Assembly (NCBI GenBank): GCA_002077065.1
Contig: NAJO01000001.1
Span: 1,240,001-1,304,000, forward strand
DNA: 64,000 nt
Reading direction: 5' to 3'
From: Cryoendolithus antarcticus
Lineage: Eukaryota > Ascomycota > Dothideomycetes > Cladosporiales > Cladosporiaceae
Part shown: piece after piece, positions 52,427 through 62,955 of the stretch
Layout of the letters: each line of letters opens with the position of its first letter
Numbering within the stretch: position 1 is the stretch's first letter
Made by a program: the position numbers and the translations under genes
The notes under the pieces: generated by a model
What the model was told of the DNA's origin: nothing
Seen by the model: only the letters and a program-made list of their open reading frames with translations
The model's database searches: none

Positions 52427-54676
52427 ATGGCAAACCCACCTCCCAACTGGCAGTCCTTAAGTAACTCAAGCCAGTGGATTACTCAAGCTCAGCCCGTTGC
52501 TCGGCTTCCAGAGGACGAAGACAACTTCGAGCGGCATTGGAGTTGGAACCCTGGTAATGCCCAGGGTACAGTCCACGAGAGTCGACAGAGCTGGACCACA
52601 CCAAGTCAAGCCAGCACGCCACATGTCATTACGACCTTCTCAGCGCCGCCGATGCCGATGACTCCTGCGATAGCGATGCCTGTGATGCAACCTATGCTGC
52701 CTACGATGCCATCGATGCATGACTTCCATCAGCAATCGCAGCAGATGATGAAAAACTTCCATCAGAACGCACTCGACTCGCGCAGTCGGATGGTGGAGGA
52801 CATGAACAAAAACATGTCGATGAGTGCGATGAGTATGCAGAGCAGCTACCCGCAGTCTCAGCAGCAGATTGCATGTCACTCGTCGTCGACTCCACTGGCA
52901 CCAGTCCAGCAGCAGATCGCAAATCGTTCATCGTCGCATTCGTTGCCACCCTTGCAACAACAGCCGGCACAGATCCACTACACGCAGAACGTCTTTCACC
53001 GGGTCCCTCCCCAGTCCCAGCCTCAACAGCTTCAAGTATCGTCCCAGCAGCGCATCGCCGGTCCCGACGAGAGATTCCAAGCCATCAAGGAGACTCGAGC
53101 GAATGATATGCGTAATATCAACGAGCAAGGTGCTGCAATGAAAACTGCCATGCGAGGGCTTGAGCAGCAAGTGGAAGACCTGACTGCTCAAAAGCGGCAA
53201 GACGATTCGTCTCAGTGCCAAATAAGGGATCTGCAGGACCAGATTGCGGGGTCTGCGCGTCGGCAGCTCGTGGATGCTCGCAGACACGATGCAGAAATGG
53301 AAGAGCTTCGCAGAAATCAGCGATCTGCGCCACAGCCACAGGCTCCGGCTTTTGATCTGGATGCGCTGCGGAAGGTTATACTTGAGACGCAGGCAAAGCA
53401 GATCTCGGCTGCTGACGTGCAGCGGGCAGTCGAGGAAGCTGTGGCTCAAAGACTGGTAGGGGTCGCTCGAAGGGAAGATCTCGAGGCTGCTAGCTCAAGC
53501 ATGCAGAAGGCGCTTGGTAAGGTGCCACAAGGGGCTAGCGAAGAGCAAGTCCAGACCGCCTTCGGCAAGGAGCTGAATAAGATTGTCGAGAGAGTTGAGA
53601 GGCATCAGAGGCGTGAGATCGAAGCTGCGCCGCCACCTCAGCAGCAGCCGTGGGCGAGACCGCAGCCTGAGTTTACAATCGAGGAGATTGACGATGATGA
53701 GCCTGCGGCAGTACCGGCGCAGGCGTACCAGCCAGCAAATGTGCCGGTCCAGCAACAGCAGCCTTCATATCAGCCTGCACAGCCGAGAGTCAGTGCGCCG
53801 ACCCAGGTACAGTACGTACCGCAACCAGTGACAACCGCCCGAACTCGGGCACCAGTAGGCACGCAGCCCCGTCTCCAGGGTGCACCAGGACCGCAAGCGA
53901 ATCAGACGACGATACCTATCCAAGCTCCAGAGCTCTCGAACACTGTGTCGAGAACGAAGAAACCACCTCAGCCAAGCCCAGCTCCAGCAGCACCTGCTGC
54001 GCCCAACGCCGTGTCACGCAATGTGTCAGCACCGCAAGCTCCCTGGATTACCTCTGCGCCTATCGGCGACTCGACCTCGACTCGTCAGCCAGTACCAGCG
54101 ACATCTCAGATGCAGCTCATGGTGCATCAAGCGGCACCCGTCGTTTCGTCAGCCCCTCAGTCCGGATCTGTGGCCAGAAGCAAGAAACCACGTGACGCCG
54201 CTCCACCACCAACGCATTCAGCTGCACCGATGTCTGTGCCGTATCCGACTCAACCGGCATCTGTGCCAATCACCAATACTGCGCCACAATCAGGCGCCAT
54301 CACGAGGGTCAAGAGGCCAAACAATGCAGCACCAGTTGCGCCACCGCCTGCGAGCACAGCCGTGGCCAAATCTGGTACTGCGACAGCCGCACCAGTACCA
54401 CAAGCTGCACAGGTATCTGGTACCCTGGCGCGAGTCAAGAAGCCGAGCCAGCCTGCACCTGGTCCCGTGCCTCAGCATGCGCACCATACTGCCATGGTAA
54501 GACCAGGCTCGAGGACCACGGCAGCTACGCCGGTCACCACACAACACACACAGCAAATGGCCGGAGCGCCAAGTGTCCAGCCCCCGAGGCAGCTGATGCC
54601 TCCGCCAGCTTCTGCCGCAGCTCCGAGTGGCGCCATGGTCCGACACAGCAAGGACGTGGCAAGGAAACCTCGTTAA
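52427..54676 (+). CDS. Q/P-rich protein with central coiled coil and repeated basic motif
   Basis: Single exon, 749 residues, no known family. Residues 1-215 are rich in Gln, Met, Pro and Ser. A coiled coil covers about 220-300 (FQAIKETRANDMRNINEQG onward, LEQQVEDLTAQ, RRQLVDARRHDAEMEELRR), with further helices to about 400. From 410 on the protein is Pro/Ala/Gln-rich and disordered. In that tail a short basic motif recurs at residues 504 (SNTVSRTKKP), 579 (SGSVARSKKP), 622 (SGAITRVKRP), 664 (SGTLARVKKP) and, degenerate, 734 (SGAMVRHSKD). The motif suggests multivalent binding by a tail, for example to an acidic surface or membrane. No localisation signal seen. Function unknown. Confidence 0.7.
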   Translation: MANPPPNWQSLSNSSQWITQAQPVARLPEDEDNFERHWSWNPGNAQGTVHESRQSWTTPSQASTPHVITTFSAPPMPMTPAIAMPVMQPMLPTMPSMHDFHQQSQQMMKNFHQNALDSRSRMVEDMNKNMSMSAMSMQSSYPQSQQQIACHSSSTPLAPVQQQIANRSSSHSLPPLQQQPAQIHYTQNVFHRVPPQSQPQQLQVSSQQRIAGPDERFQAIKETRANDMRNINEQGAAMKTAMRGLEQQVEDLTAQKRQDDSSQCQIRDLQDQIAGSARRQLVDARRHDAEMEELRRNQRSAPQPQAPAFDLDALRKVILETQAKQISAADVQRAVEEAVAQRLVGVARREDLEAASSSMQKALGKVPQGASEEQVQTAFGKELNKIVERVERHQRREIEAAPPPQQQPWARPQPEFTIEEIDDDEPAAVPAQAYQPANVPVQQQQPSYQPAQPRVSAPTQVQYVPQPVTTARTRAPVGTQPRLQGAPGPQANQTTIPIQAPELSNTVSRTKKPPQPSPAPAAPAAPNAVSRNVSAPQAPWITSAPIGDSTSTRQPVPATSQMQLMVHQAAPVVSSAPQSGSVARSKKPRDAAPPPTHSAAPMSVPYPTQPASVPITNTAPQSGAITRVKRPNNAAPVAPPPASTAVAKSGTATAAPVPQAAQVSGTLARVKKPSQPAPGPVPQHAHHTAMVRPGSRTTAATPVTTQHTQQMAGAPSVQPPRQLMPPPASAAAPSGAMVRHSKDVARKPR

Positions 54677-54878
54677 GCGTGCAGGGCTCGAGATTAGTGA
54701 CGCAGAGCTGAGCAAGGGATGATGGCGCAGATGAACAGATAGGGTACTTAGACTTCGGCGTCTGATTAATTCAGGTCCACCCATAGGATCATCGTAATCA
54801 TCGTCATCTCGTTGTGACCAATAGCCAACGCCTCGCTAACATCAATACTACACCCATGCTCTCCCTTTGAAACTCAAA

Positions 54879-55434
54879 CTACAACCCCAAACTCCTCCTC
54901 ACATCCCTCTTGACCCTCGCCTCAAACTCCGGTCTCCGCTCCCTCCACATCCTCGCCGCGTCCACATTGGCCGGACTCTCGTCATTCGGCTCAGCAATCA
55001 TGCTCATCACACTGATCAAGATCTTCTCCACGCTCTGTATAGGACTCCATCGCTCGGAAGCCTGCTCGTAGTGGTTCGGATCGTCGCCAGGAGGGTGCAG
55101 GATTGAGATGCACACTACGCCGTTGGGGTATACTGCACCGTACATCAGCTACGACTGCTGTAGCAGAGAATATAGGTGGTTGCAATGTACCGTTAGGATG
55201 CCATATATTACACAAGAATTTCATCGTAGGCGGCATAAGAGGGTAGTCTTTGGGGAACTTGAGCTCTGCAGGGAAGATGCCGCCCTCGTATGGCGTGTCC
55301 TCCGGTCCTTGGATCATCGCTTCCCACACGAAGAGGTCGTCTTCGTTGACTGGGCCAGCTGTGATGCCATCTGGTGGGTCCGTGGTGAGGTGTTTATACT
55401 CTTGGAAGAGCCGTTTCGAGGCAACGGAGGTCAT
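54879..55434 (-). CDS. UBC7: ubiquitin-conjugating enzyme E2, UBC7
   Basis: E2 of ER-associated degradation, 165 residues, the same length as yeast Ubc7. Exons 55191-55434 and 54879-55132 join across a 58-nt intron (GTACAT donor, GTGCAG acceptor): [18 protein letters not shown]. The catalytic cysteine is residue 89 in NGVVCISIL, the HPN tripeptide precedes it, and the acidic loop insertion that marks the Ubc7/UBE2G group follows ([19 protein letters not shown]). The start [16 protein letters not shown] is preferred over an upstream in-frame ATG that adds ten residues not expected in the family. It should act with Cue1 and Hrd1 or Doa10 at the ER surface; those partners are outside this window. 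Confidence 0.95.
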
Positions 55435-57300
55435 AGTTGGGCGTCGAGAGGGTTGTGAAAGCAATCTCGGATTGAAGAGCTCCCAATGAGAAGTTTAAAG
55501 GAGATGATGCTGAGATACTTGGACGGTAGCAATCTGCTTGGTGTGGCATTGGTGATTATATGTAGTCAACATAACATGAAGTCGATCGAAGCTCGGCTCC
55601 GATCGGGCCGAGCTCGAGCTCTGATGTCGTCCATGCGATCAACGACAACATTCCGTGATACATGTGAATCCTCCCAATCACGAGCGTCACTCGAGCGAGA
55701 CTGGAGTGATGTAGCTGTTGTGTGAAGTACGGCGACTGAGGTCGCAAGCTTTGTTGCCTGAGCCTGATCCACTATGCCCGACCGTACGCACTCCTACCCA
55801 CTCTCAACTTGACGATCAAATATCGCATGCCTATGGCAACGACTCGAACTACTATGGGACCCTCGTGGCATTTACCTCCTTCGTCCTCGTGAAATGAGAT
55901 TGCTAGCTTCGCGCTGTCATACTCCAAAACAATCACCCTTGGGTTCGTCGACTAGATAAGGCTGTCGATTTGAGTAAATATCGCGAATCTACATCTTACC
56001 TCCACCGGGATTCGGACAGAAGTCCGCATCGTCTTATCTTTGACAGGGAGTGCACGAGCAGCTCACGGACTTTTCCCACGTGTCTGCACCTCCCGGGGCG
56101 ATGGCACTTGGGAACGTGATTGCGTGATCGAGCCGTCTGCTTTGACCAGGGGATCTCTAGAGCGGAAAGTTGGACGCCGCTCGTAGGATGCATGTACATA
56201 GTTCTTTGCGACGCTGGCCCGCCTCGCCAATTGCTGAAGGTTTTCAATCGCTTGGGGTGTGCCTTGAAGCTCTACTGAGCTGGTCCGAGGCCTTGGAGCG
56301 TACTTGGTCATGTGATTAACAGAGCGTGCTTGAAGATATCACGACTTGCCCCAAGTCAGGGTGTTGTCCGTGTGTAGGGAGATCGCCCGCGAGCCGGCGG
56401 CTGTGAGATGCCGTCCGCTGCATTGGCCAAAATCGTAACGGCAACGAGCCCAATGCGATCTACGGCAAGCGACTCGCTACGATCCACCTCATCGACCTCA
56501 GGACGCGGTTCAGCTGTGCTACTAAAGTGGGTACGTAGACTGGACCAAGTGCCAGACATCCAGTTGCGGCACAAGACCATTGCATGCCGTGTGTACTGTC
56601 CTACATCGTGCGATGGATGCATGTGGCCTTCGGCGCGAAAGTATCGGCGTGAAGTCCAGATGGGTAGCCACTAGTGGGGTAGGCGAGATGACGCCCTCGG
56701 TGGCTGCAGGCGATGCAATGCAATGTTACGGAGTAATCTAGGAATGCCGAGCGTTCTAGTACTGAACACAGGGAGCGGATCCTTTGAAACCTAATGACAT
56801 CGCCGGCTTGACCGCATCTCTGTTTCGAAGTCGCGGACCAGTACGAGCAATAGCCAACAGTGGTGAGTGCAGCAAGTCTCAACAAGCAGGCTTCAGTCGG
56901 TCTGTTATAGCGATTCCTGGTCCCATCGACCGCGTGAGATCTCGAGAGTCAATGCTTGTACCGCGCGGGTTCCTGCGTTGGCGAGGCGGCACGAAAACGT
57001 GGCCGAGCCGGTGAATCCCCAGTGCGCAATGGTGGCCCCTGCTCAATTAGCCATGCTTTGCGGCTCCACTCGAGAGCTCATTACCTGTGTGAGTGTGCCG
57101 CTCGAAGGCATTCACTTGAGGTGTGTTTGCGCCGTTCGCATGTCGTGCACTCACTTTTTGAACCCGAGAAATCCTGAGAATCTCAAGCCGAAAATTCGCT
57201 GCACATTAAACTGATTGCTGATTCGACGATCTTCACTGCCGATCCCCGCCCATATCACACCGTTGTCGGATAGGCGCAGCTTAGCTGCAGGTTGCCGGAC
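55435..57300. other. gene-poor stretch of about 1.9 kb
   Basis: No coding region I can defend. A minus-strand frame at 56063-56311 (starting MTKYAPRPRTSSVELQ) is mildly protein-like but short and without a domain. The right end holds the URC4 promoter. Confidence 0.4.
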
Positions 57301-58836
57301 ATGGGCCTCTTCTCACGACGAAGTCATAACAAGGCCGCTACTAACGACCCAAACTCCGACAGCTACAGCAATAACAAGTACGCCACGATGAAGCGCGCAA
57401 ACGGGAACCCGGCGGCGCATGCCAGCATACCAGAGATTGCCCTACTGAAGGCGCCTGATCCACAAGTTGACCCTGCAGGATATCTGAGAAGTATCTATGC
57501 TGTGAGAGAACGGAGTCGCCTGGTGTTGGAGAAGGCGAAGAGGAATCAATTGAGGCACTTCAATGTGGATATGGAGAAGTTCCGAGATACTGCGAACTAC
57601 GTGGTCATGATCATAAAGGTATGGCAGGCTGTGGGAACGATGAAGATGCCTCGGGACTGACTGAGACAACAGCGCGATTTCGAGCCAGACTACAGCAAGA
57701 TTCCGCCACATGGACGATGGCAGCACTTCGAGGTGGGAGGTCGGCCGCGCATTGACCAGCTCATGGCTGTGTGGCCATCCTCACTGGATGCGCAAGAGCG
57801 GACTCGTAGGCTGATTGACTTGTTTCTGGTCTCCGTATTACTGGACGCTGGTGCAGGCACTAAGTGGCAGTACAAGTCAAAGGAGAGCGGCAAAGTGTAC
57901 AGGCGGAGCGAAGGGCTGGCAGTTGCAAGTCTTGAAATGTTCAAAACGGGAATGTTCTCAAGCAATCCTGAGCAACCACACCAGGTCGACAGCGCAGGAT
58001 TAAAGACACTCACCTCGGATCGCATGGCGAAGGGACTTCAAGTCAGCGAGGAGAACCCGATCGATGGACTCGAAGGCCGGACGAACCTGCTCATCCGCCT
58101 CGGAGACGCTCTGCTAAACCTCGAAGTCTTCGGCCCTGACAGCCGCCCAGGCAACATGCTCGACTACCTCCTCTCCCACCCCTCCACAACCGCCTCCTCA
58201 GTCCCTATAGTCCCGCTCCCAACCCTCTGGGACACCCTCATGAATGGCCTCTCCCCAATTTGGCCCGCAACCCGCACACAAGTCGATGGAATGCCTCTGG
58301 GCGACGCCTGGCCCTGCCAATCCATGCCCTCTCACCCCACGCAGCCCTGGGAAAACATCGTTCCTTTCCACAAACTCACGCAATGGCTCTGCTACAGCCT
58401 CATGGTCCCGATGCAAAAACTCGCAAACGTCCGCTTCGTAGGCGTGGAACTCATGACCGGCTTGCCTGAATACCGCAACGGCGGACTCCTCGTAGACACC
58501 GGACTCCTGACCCTCAAACCCGAAGATGCGCGCAGAGGTCTAGAACAATACCAGACCAACGCCACGCGCCAAGGCCAACCTTCCGTCGAAGTCGTCCCCT
58601 TATTCACAGCCGACGACGACGTTATAGTCGAATGGCGCGCCCTCACCGTCGGCTTCTTAGACGAACTCCTGGTGACCGTGAACGAAGCTTTGGATCTTCA
58701 TGGCAGCGACAAGCTCTCGCTGGCTCAGATGCTCGAAGCCGGGACCTGGAAAGGCGGCCGCGAGATCGCCGAAGTCAGCCGCCCGAATACGAAGGAACCG
58801 CCAATCATGATCCTTTCCGACGGCACGGTGTTCTAG
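57301..58836 (+). CDS. URC4: uracil catabolism protein 4 (URC4, DUF1688)
   Basis: DUF1688 protein required in yeasts for the URC pathway, which lets cells use uracil as nitrogen source; the biochemical step is not settled. Exons 57301-57618 and 57673-58836 with a 54-nt intron give 493 residues. The family's conserved blocks are all present: YLRSIYAVRERSRLVLEKA, RDF-PDY with GRWQHFEVGGRPRI, RRLIDLFLVSVLLDAGAGTK, KESGKVYRRSEGLAVASLEM, GLPEYRNGGLLVDTG, and the end LEAGTWKGGREIAEVSRP with SDGTVF. The first about 50 residues are variable. After the TAG stop the same frame stays open for another 113 codons. Assignment is certain. Confidence 0.95.
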
Positions 58837-59670
58837 GAGGCTTCGCTGCTGTGTGGATGGGAGAGTGGTCCGCCGCTCGGCAGCGCGGGGAGTCTTGTCT
58901 TGACTCCTGCGCTCGTGCCGGCGACGCCTGCGAGCCATCGTCCGAGGTCTAACACTTACTTTGACGGTGCTGGGGCTTCTTGGACCGACTTGCGTCGAGA
59001 ATCTAGTTCTGCCAGCTTGCTTCCGGCTGTGGCGCAGGCACAAGCCCAGCAATTGCCGAATCCGCTGCAGTGTCATCCGCCCTTGCTCGGGTTTGCGGAA
59101 AGGCCCGCGAGGCTTGTGGGCCGGGCGAGAAGGCATACGACGAGTTTTGCTATGGGGAGGGAAAGTATTGCTGAGTAGTGATGGGCGATGACTAGCAGGA
59201 CGGTGCTAGCACAAGAACGACTTACGAGATATGTATTGATACCCTCGGAATGAGCGCACGAGTGAGGATGGCATGGGAGAGTATGTGCAGGCGCGGGAAC
59301 GGGTTCTGGAATGCTTCGCTGTATGTACATATTTTACATATTGGCTGCTGCGTCTGCCACTGTCGCGGGTGAGATAAACCGCGCTCTGCTTTGGCTCCTC
59401 ACGGCTTGTACTGTTTGCAATACGCTGCCGCTACAACGTGATGGCGAAGTGCGCACAACTGTGTAGCTGATCCACCCAGTGATCTATGTAGCAGCCTTGT
59501 ATTTGTGTCCTCCGCGGGCGTTTCTTGTCCAGCGTGATGAAGCACCCCAGGGGTGCCCGACTCACTGAGCGTTTGCTTACTCGTCACCACGGCTACGAGT
59601 CTTGCACGGATGCATGCTACGTGCATTGCAGCGCACTAATCATCGCGCTTTGCACAGATCCCGCTACACC
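58837..59670. other. intergenic; open frame following URC4
   Basis: About 830 bp. The first 339 bases (58837-59175) are open in the URC4 frame and read like a disordered protein tail (ALVPATPASHRPRSNTYFDG, LLPAVAQAQAQQLPNP) to a TAG at 59176-59178. There is no ATG near its beginning. The rest shows nothing. Confidence 0.4.
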
Positions 59671-60495
59671 TCAGTCTTTGAGGCCTAACGGCTTCAAGAC
59701 TCTCTCCCTCGCCACTCTCGCAGCAACCTCGCCTCCCTTTTGCAACGCTAGCGCACCAACCACAGCATACACCGCCGTGGCCAACACCACCTCCTCTCCT
59801 GAGCTTTCCATATTATCTGTCTGCCGCGGCTTCCATCTGACTACACTTTTCAGTCCGTAGCTAGTTGCTAGTTGTGCGAGTCGCTTCGGGCTCAGCGTAG
59901 AGCCTTTTGTATGTGGCGTCAAATTATTTAGAGTTGACAGTGCTGGGTGGGTGAAGATGTGCGGATCCAGCGCATCGGAGAAGGAGGCTGGTGGCGGCGA
60001 GCGGAGAAGTGCTAGAGAGGTTTGGAGGTCCAAGATACGTTTGCCTAGGTAGGCCAGTTTGTCGTTGTAAGGGCGGCTACCGTGATCGAAGGATCTGTGA
60101 GTTAGAGATTGCCACTGAAACTGTTGTCAGCCTCTGCCACTGTATTCGGTGCAGTTGACCACGCAACATACCTTTACCTCCTCGTCCAACGTCTCCCTCC
60201 CTTTCACATCTTGCCCTGCAGCGTTGCCAATGAACTTGTCCAACGCTGCGTCTACCGGCTCAGCTTTGTCGTTGACTTTCCAGATTGGCTGTTTAGGCAG
60301 CGGTCGTATTCGGTGCGGCATTCGCATGCGCGGCGGAGTCTGTTTCCATCGCGGTTCATCTGATCGAAGCGGGAGCGACTCTGCGAAGCGGAGGGCGGAG
60401 GTGCTGAAAGCGGCGGCGCGAGACTCGGTGGTTGCCAAGCGGAGAGCGCGAGAGCATGAGGAGCAGACGAATGAGGGAGTCGATGAGGGAGGCAT
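59671..60495 (-). CDS. MRPL15: mitochondrial large-subunit ribosomal protein mL57 (MRPL15-type)
   Basis: Exons 60172-60495 and 59671-60120 join across a 51-nt intron (GTATGT donor, GCTGAC branch, CAACAG acceptor) to give 257 residues. The N-terminus is Ser/Arg/Ala-rich without acids (SFVCSSCSRALRLATTESRA), as for a mitochondrial presequence. The body has the inactive RNase III-like fold of mL57: WQSLTHRSFDHGSRPYNDKL, then AYLGKRILDLQTSLALLRSP; the catalytic acidic residues of true RNase III are lacking as expected. Head-to-head with RTT109, 323 bp between starts. The role in the mitoribosome is inferred from family. Confidence 0.82.
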
Positions 60496-60818
60496 GACTG
60501 AAAGTTGCGATGTGTGAGGCTCAATGTCTTGAACTTGCGCGAGGTTCGTTCACTTCAAGATGGACGAAAGGGTCCGCAGTTTTAGCCCGAAAGCTTAAAC
60601 TCAGACGCGACTTCAGTCGCGTTGGCATCGTGAATCCTCCATCACTTCATAATTCTGTACATCCATACATGGGCATTGATAGACTTGATTTTGCTGAAAG
60701 GTGCAGTGGGCCAACATACATTGGTCTCTAGAATTGGCAACATGATGCTCAAGTCCCCGTGACGAGCTCACATGCCCGAAATCACGACACTCGAGTCAGG
60801 CCATTGGATGCTCAGAGC
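60496..60818. promoter_or_regulatory. mL57/RTT109 divergent promoter with ACGCGACT inverted repeat
   Basis: 323 bp between two divergent start codons. A perfect inverted repeat, ACGCGACT-TC-AGTCGCGT, lies at 60605-60622, about 197 bp upstream of the RTT109 ATG. Each arm contains an ACGCGA core like the site of the S-phase regulator MBF. Function is inferred. Confidence 0.4.
60605..60622. repeat. 8-bp inverted repeat with 2-nt spacer
   Basis: ACGCGACT and its reverse complement AGTCGCGT flank TC. Read directly from the sequence; too short for a terminator and located in a promoter. Confidence 0.8.
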
Positions 60819-62441
60819 ATGGCTTTGTTCACTTCCAAACCGGGAGGCAACCCAGATATGCCTCGTCTTAAGGATGCGCTCGCGGGCGCGCTTCCAAAAG
60901 ACTTCAATTGCCGAATGCGCTACATCCACACTTCACCAAAGCCATGCGATCCACTCTTCTCTGCGCCACCTGGCGAAGACCCCGAGCGAACGAAGCTGGC
61001 CAGCTATTTCCTGACCATCAGCACACCGTCACTCTCGTCCGCCAACGGCTTTGAGTACCGCGATGCAGGTCATCACTTCGTCTTTGCAATGGAGATTCTG
61101 GTCTACTCGACCCGACGACTGATTACGATGTTCGTCAGCAAAGCCGACTCCACGGGCTATCTTCCGCGCCGTCATCCGAGTCCGGTCAGGGTCATTGCTA
61201 CGACGTTCTTAAAGTGGCTCAGCGATCGACTGAGGCACCCGCGGAAGCGTCTTGTCATCTCGCTCTTCGCACGATCGCAGCCAACATACCTCTTCCCAGG
61301 TTCCGCTAAGACCGGGAAGAAGCATATCTTGACAGGTCACCAGCTCACTAGTTGGTGGGTACGTGTCCTCGACTCAATGATCCGACAGAAAGCAGACGTG
61401 CCCAATCAAGATCGAGATTGGCAGGGCTATATTACTGTACCAAACTTCAATGGCATGGCTGAGGTCAGGCGATTCCTACCGCCAGATAACGTAAGCAGCT
61501 CGGCGAAGCCACGATGGAAGCGTGGCGATCCGTTGCAGGAGCTCGCGATTACACGCGGGCTGCCCGAGACTGTGCCGACCAGGTGCTTGCTCCCTCGCTT
61601 CCCGGATGATCCGAAAGGACGATTCATACAGGACCTAGATGACGAGGTAGGCTTGACTGAAGACACAGTGACCGCAAGTCCGTCCAAGAAGAAACAAGGA
61701 GTGTGGCTAAGTGTCAAGAACCTTGATACGTTCTGGACTGTCATGGAAGCCCGACAAGAGTGTTCGTCTGGGCAGGTGGTGGGATTTCTGTGGCTGATTG
61801 AGGAGAGACGACAGGATGAAGCGTCATGTTCAGGTACTACGAGGGCGCATGTACAGAGCTCACAATCCACTGGTATGAACGATTCTCAGACGTACGACAT
61901 CCAGCAGAACGAATCTCAGCCCTCACAGACGTCGCAGAGCTCAATCGGATCGCAGGCTTCGTCACAGAAGCGCCGTGGCCGACTTACCGGACCGATCACT
62001 GCCCGGCAGCCTCGGCTGAAAGGTGGCTCGTCTAACATATCGGCCACCTCTGAGCCGAGCTTCGGCTTGATCAACGACAAGTCCGACGGACCAATGCTCA
62101 CGAGTGAGGGCTACGATTGTGCTATGCAGATATTGCTGCAGCTGGACTTCTCAAGTGCTGAGGGGGCAGCACAGTCGACTGCTAAGTGGGTATCCGAGGT
62201 GAGCGGGATGGTCGCGCTTACGCCGGAGAGTTGGGTTGTGGAAGTCTGTGGTACCGCTGAGATCACAGCACTGTCAGACCAGGCTCAGAATGGCAACGGG
62301 GCATTGGCGACTAATGACTTGGGCAGTCTGGTCAGAAAGAAGAAACGGAAAGTGGATGACTCACTTGAGCCAACAATTGCAGCGGTCGATGAGGCATCGC
62401 TCATCAACACTCTGGTGGGCAGGAAGAAGTTGAAAGCTTGA
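60819..62441 (+). CDS. RTT109: histone H3-K56 acetyltransferase RTT109
   Basis: Fungal-specific acetyltransferase of newly made H3 (Lys56), working with Asf1 or Vps75 in chromatin assembly during S phase. One exon, 540 residues from the ATG of MALFTSKPGGNPDMP; an upstream open stretch lacks an ATG. Recognisable segments: HHFVFAMEILVYSTRRLITM, FVSKADSTGYLPRR, SPVRVIATTFLKWLSD, RLVISLFARSQPTYLFPGS, KKHILTGHQLTSWWVRVLD, and WLSVKNLDTFWTVMEARQE. The active-site aspartate region of the family falls around the WWVRVLD block. The C-terminal third is Ser/Gln-rich with a basic KKKRKV-like nuclear signal (VRKKKRKVDD). Family assignment is strong. Confidence 0.9.
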   Translation: MALFTSKPGGNPDMPRLKDALAGALPKDFNCRMRYIHTSPKPCDPLFSAPPGEDPERTKLASYFLTISTPSLSSANGFEYRDAGHHFVFAMEILVYSTRRLITMFVSKADSTGYLPRRHPSPVRVIATTFLKWLSDRLRHPRKRLVISLFARSQPTYLFPGSAKTGKKHILTGHQLTSWWVRVLDSMIRQKADVPNQDRDWQGYITVPNFNGMAEVRRFLPPDNVSSSAKPRWKRGDPLQELAITRGLPETVPTRCLLPRFPDDPKGRFIQDLDDEVGLTEDTVTASPSKKKQGVWLSVKNLDTFWTVMEARQECSSGQVVGFLWLIEERRQDEASCSGTTRAHVQSSQSTGMNDSQTYDIQQNESQPSQTSQSSIGSQASSQKRRGRLTGPITARQPRLKGGSSNISATSEPSFGLINDKSDGPMLTSEGYDCAMQILLQLDFSSAEGAAQSTAKWVSEVSGMVALTPESWVVEVCGTAEITALSDQAQNGNGALATNDLGSLVRKKKRKVDDSLEPTIAAVDEASLINTLVGRKKLKA

Positions 62442-62955
62442 GCTTGATTCGCCTTCAGCTGGTTCAACATGGTCTTACGACATCCAACGTCAGCGCAGAG
62501 TTTACATCGGAGGTAGCAATGCGAGGCATTTGGCGACTCTTGTGGCACCAGCGTACGCGAAAGGAAAGGAAAGGCAATGCGACAGGTGGACAACGCGGCA
62601 GCGTTTGTAATGAAGACTAACATGTAGCGAACACCAGTGTCGACCGACCCTGCCTCATCGGAGATCGCTGGCAAGCGATACCCGCCTCAGCCCGTCAGAC
62701 TGCAGCCCGGGCTGTCTCCGCAATGCGCTCTCGTTGTTTCAGGAGTAAAACATATGTTCATCACTGTCCACATCATTGGAGTCCCTCAGCCTCTCGATCC
62801 CATCAGTCCTGTAGTCTTCAGTCGCACTGATCATGAGATCGACGATACCAGTGGACTTCACTTCATCGTTACTTGGTGTGACTTCGAGAGCTTCACGTCG
62901 CCTCGCCTCATCTATGGTGATCTGGACACGGAGGACAATGCGAGCGATGGCCATA
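62442..62955. other. intergenic
   Basis: About 510 bp between converging 3' ends. Open frames on both strands show no domain. Confidence 0.4.

Noticed and set aside
56063..56311. Small minus-strand frame in the 55.4-57.3 kb desert
   Set aside because: Only 82 codons, no domain, no splice partners found.
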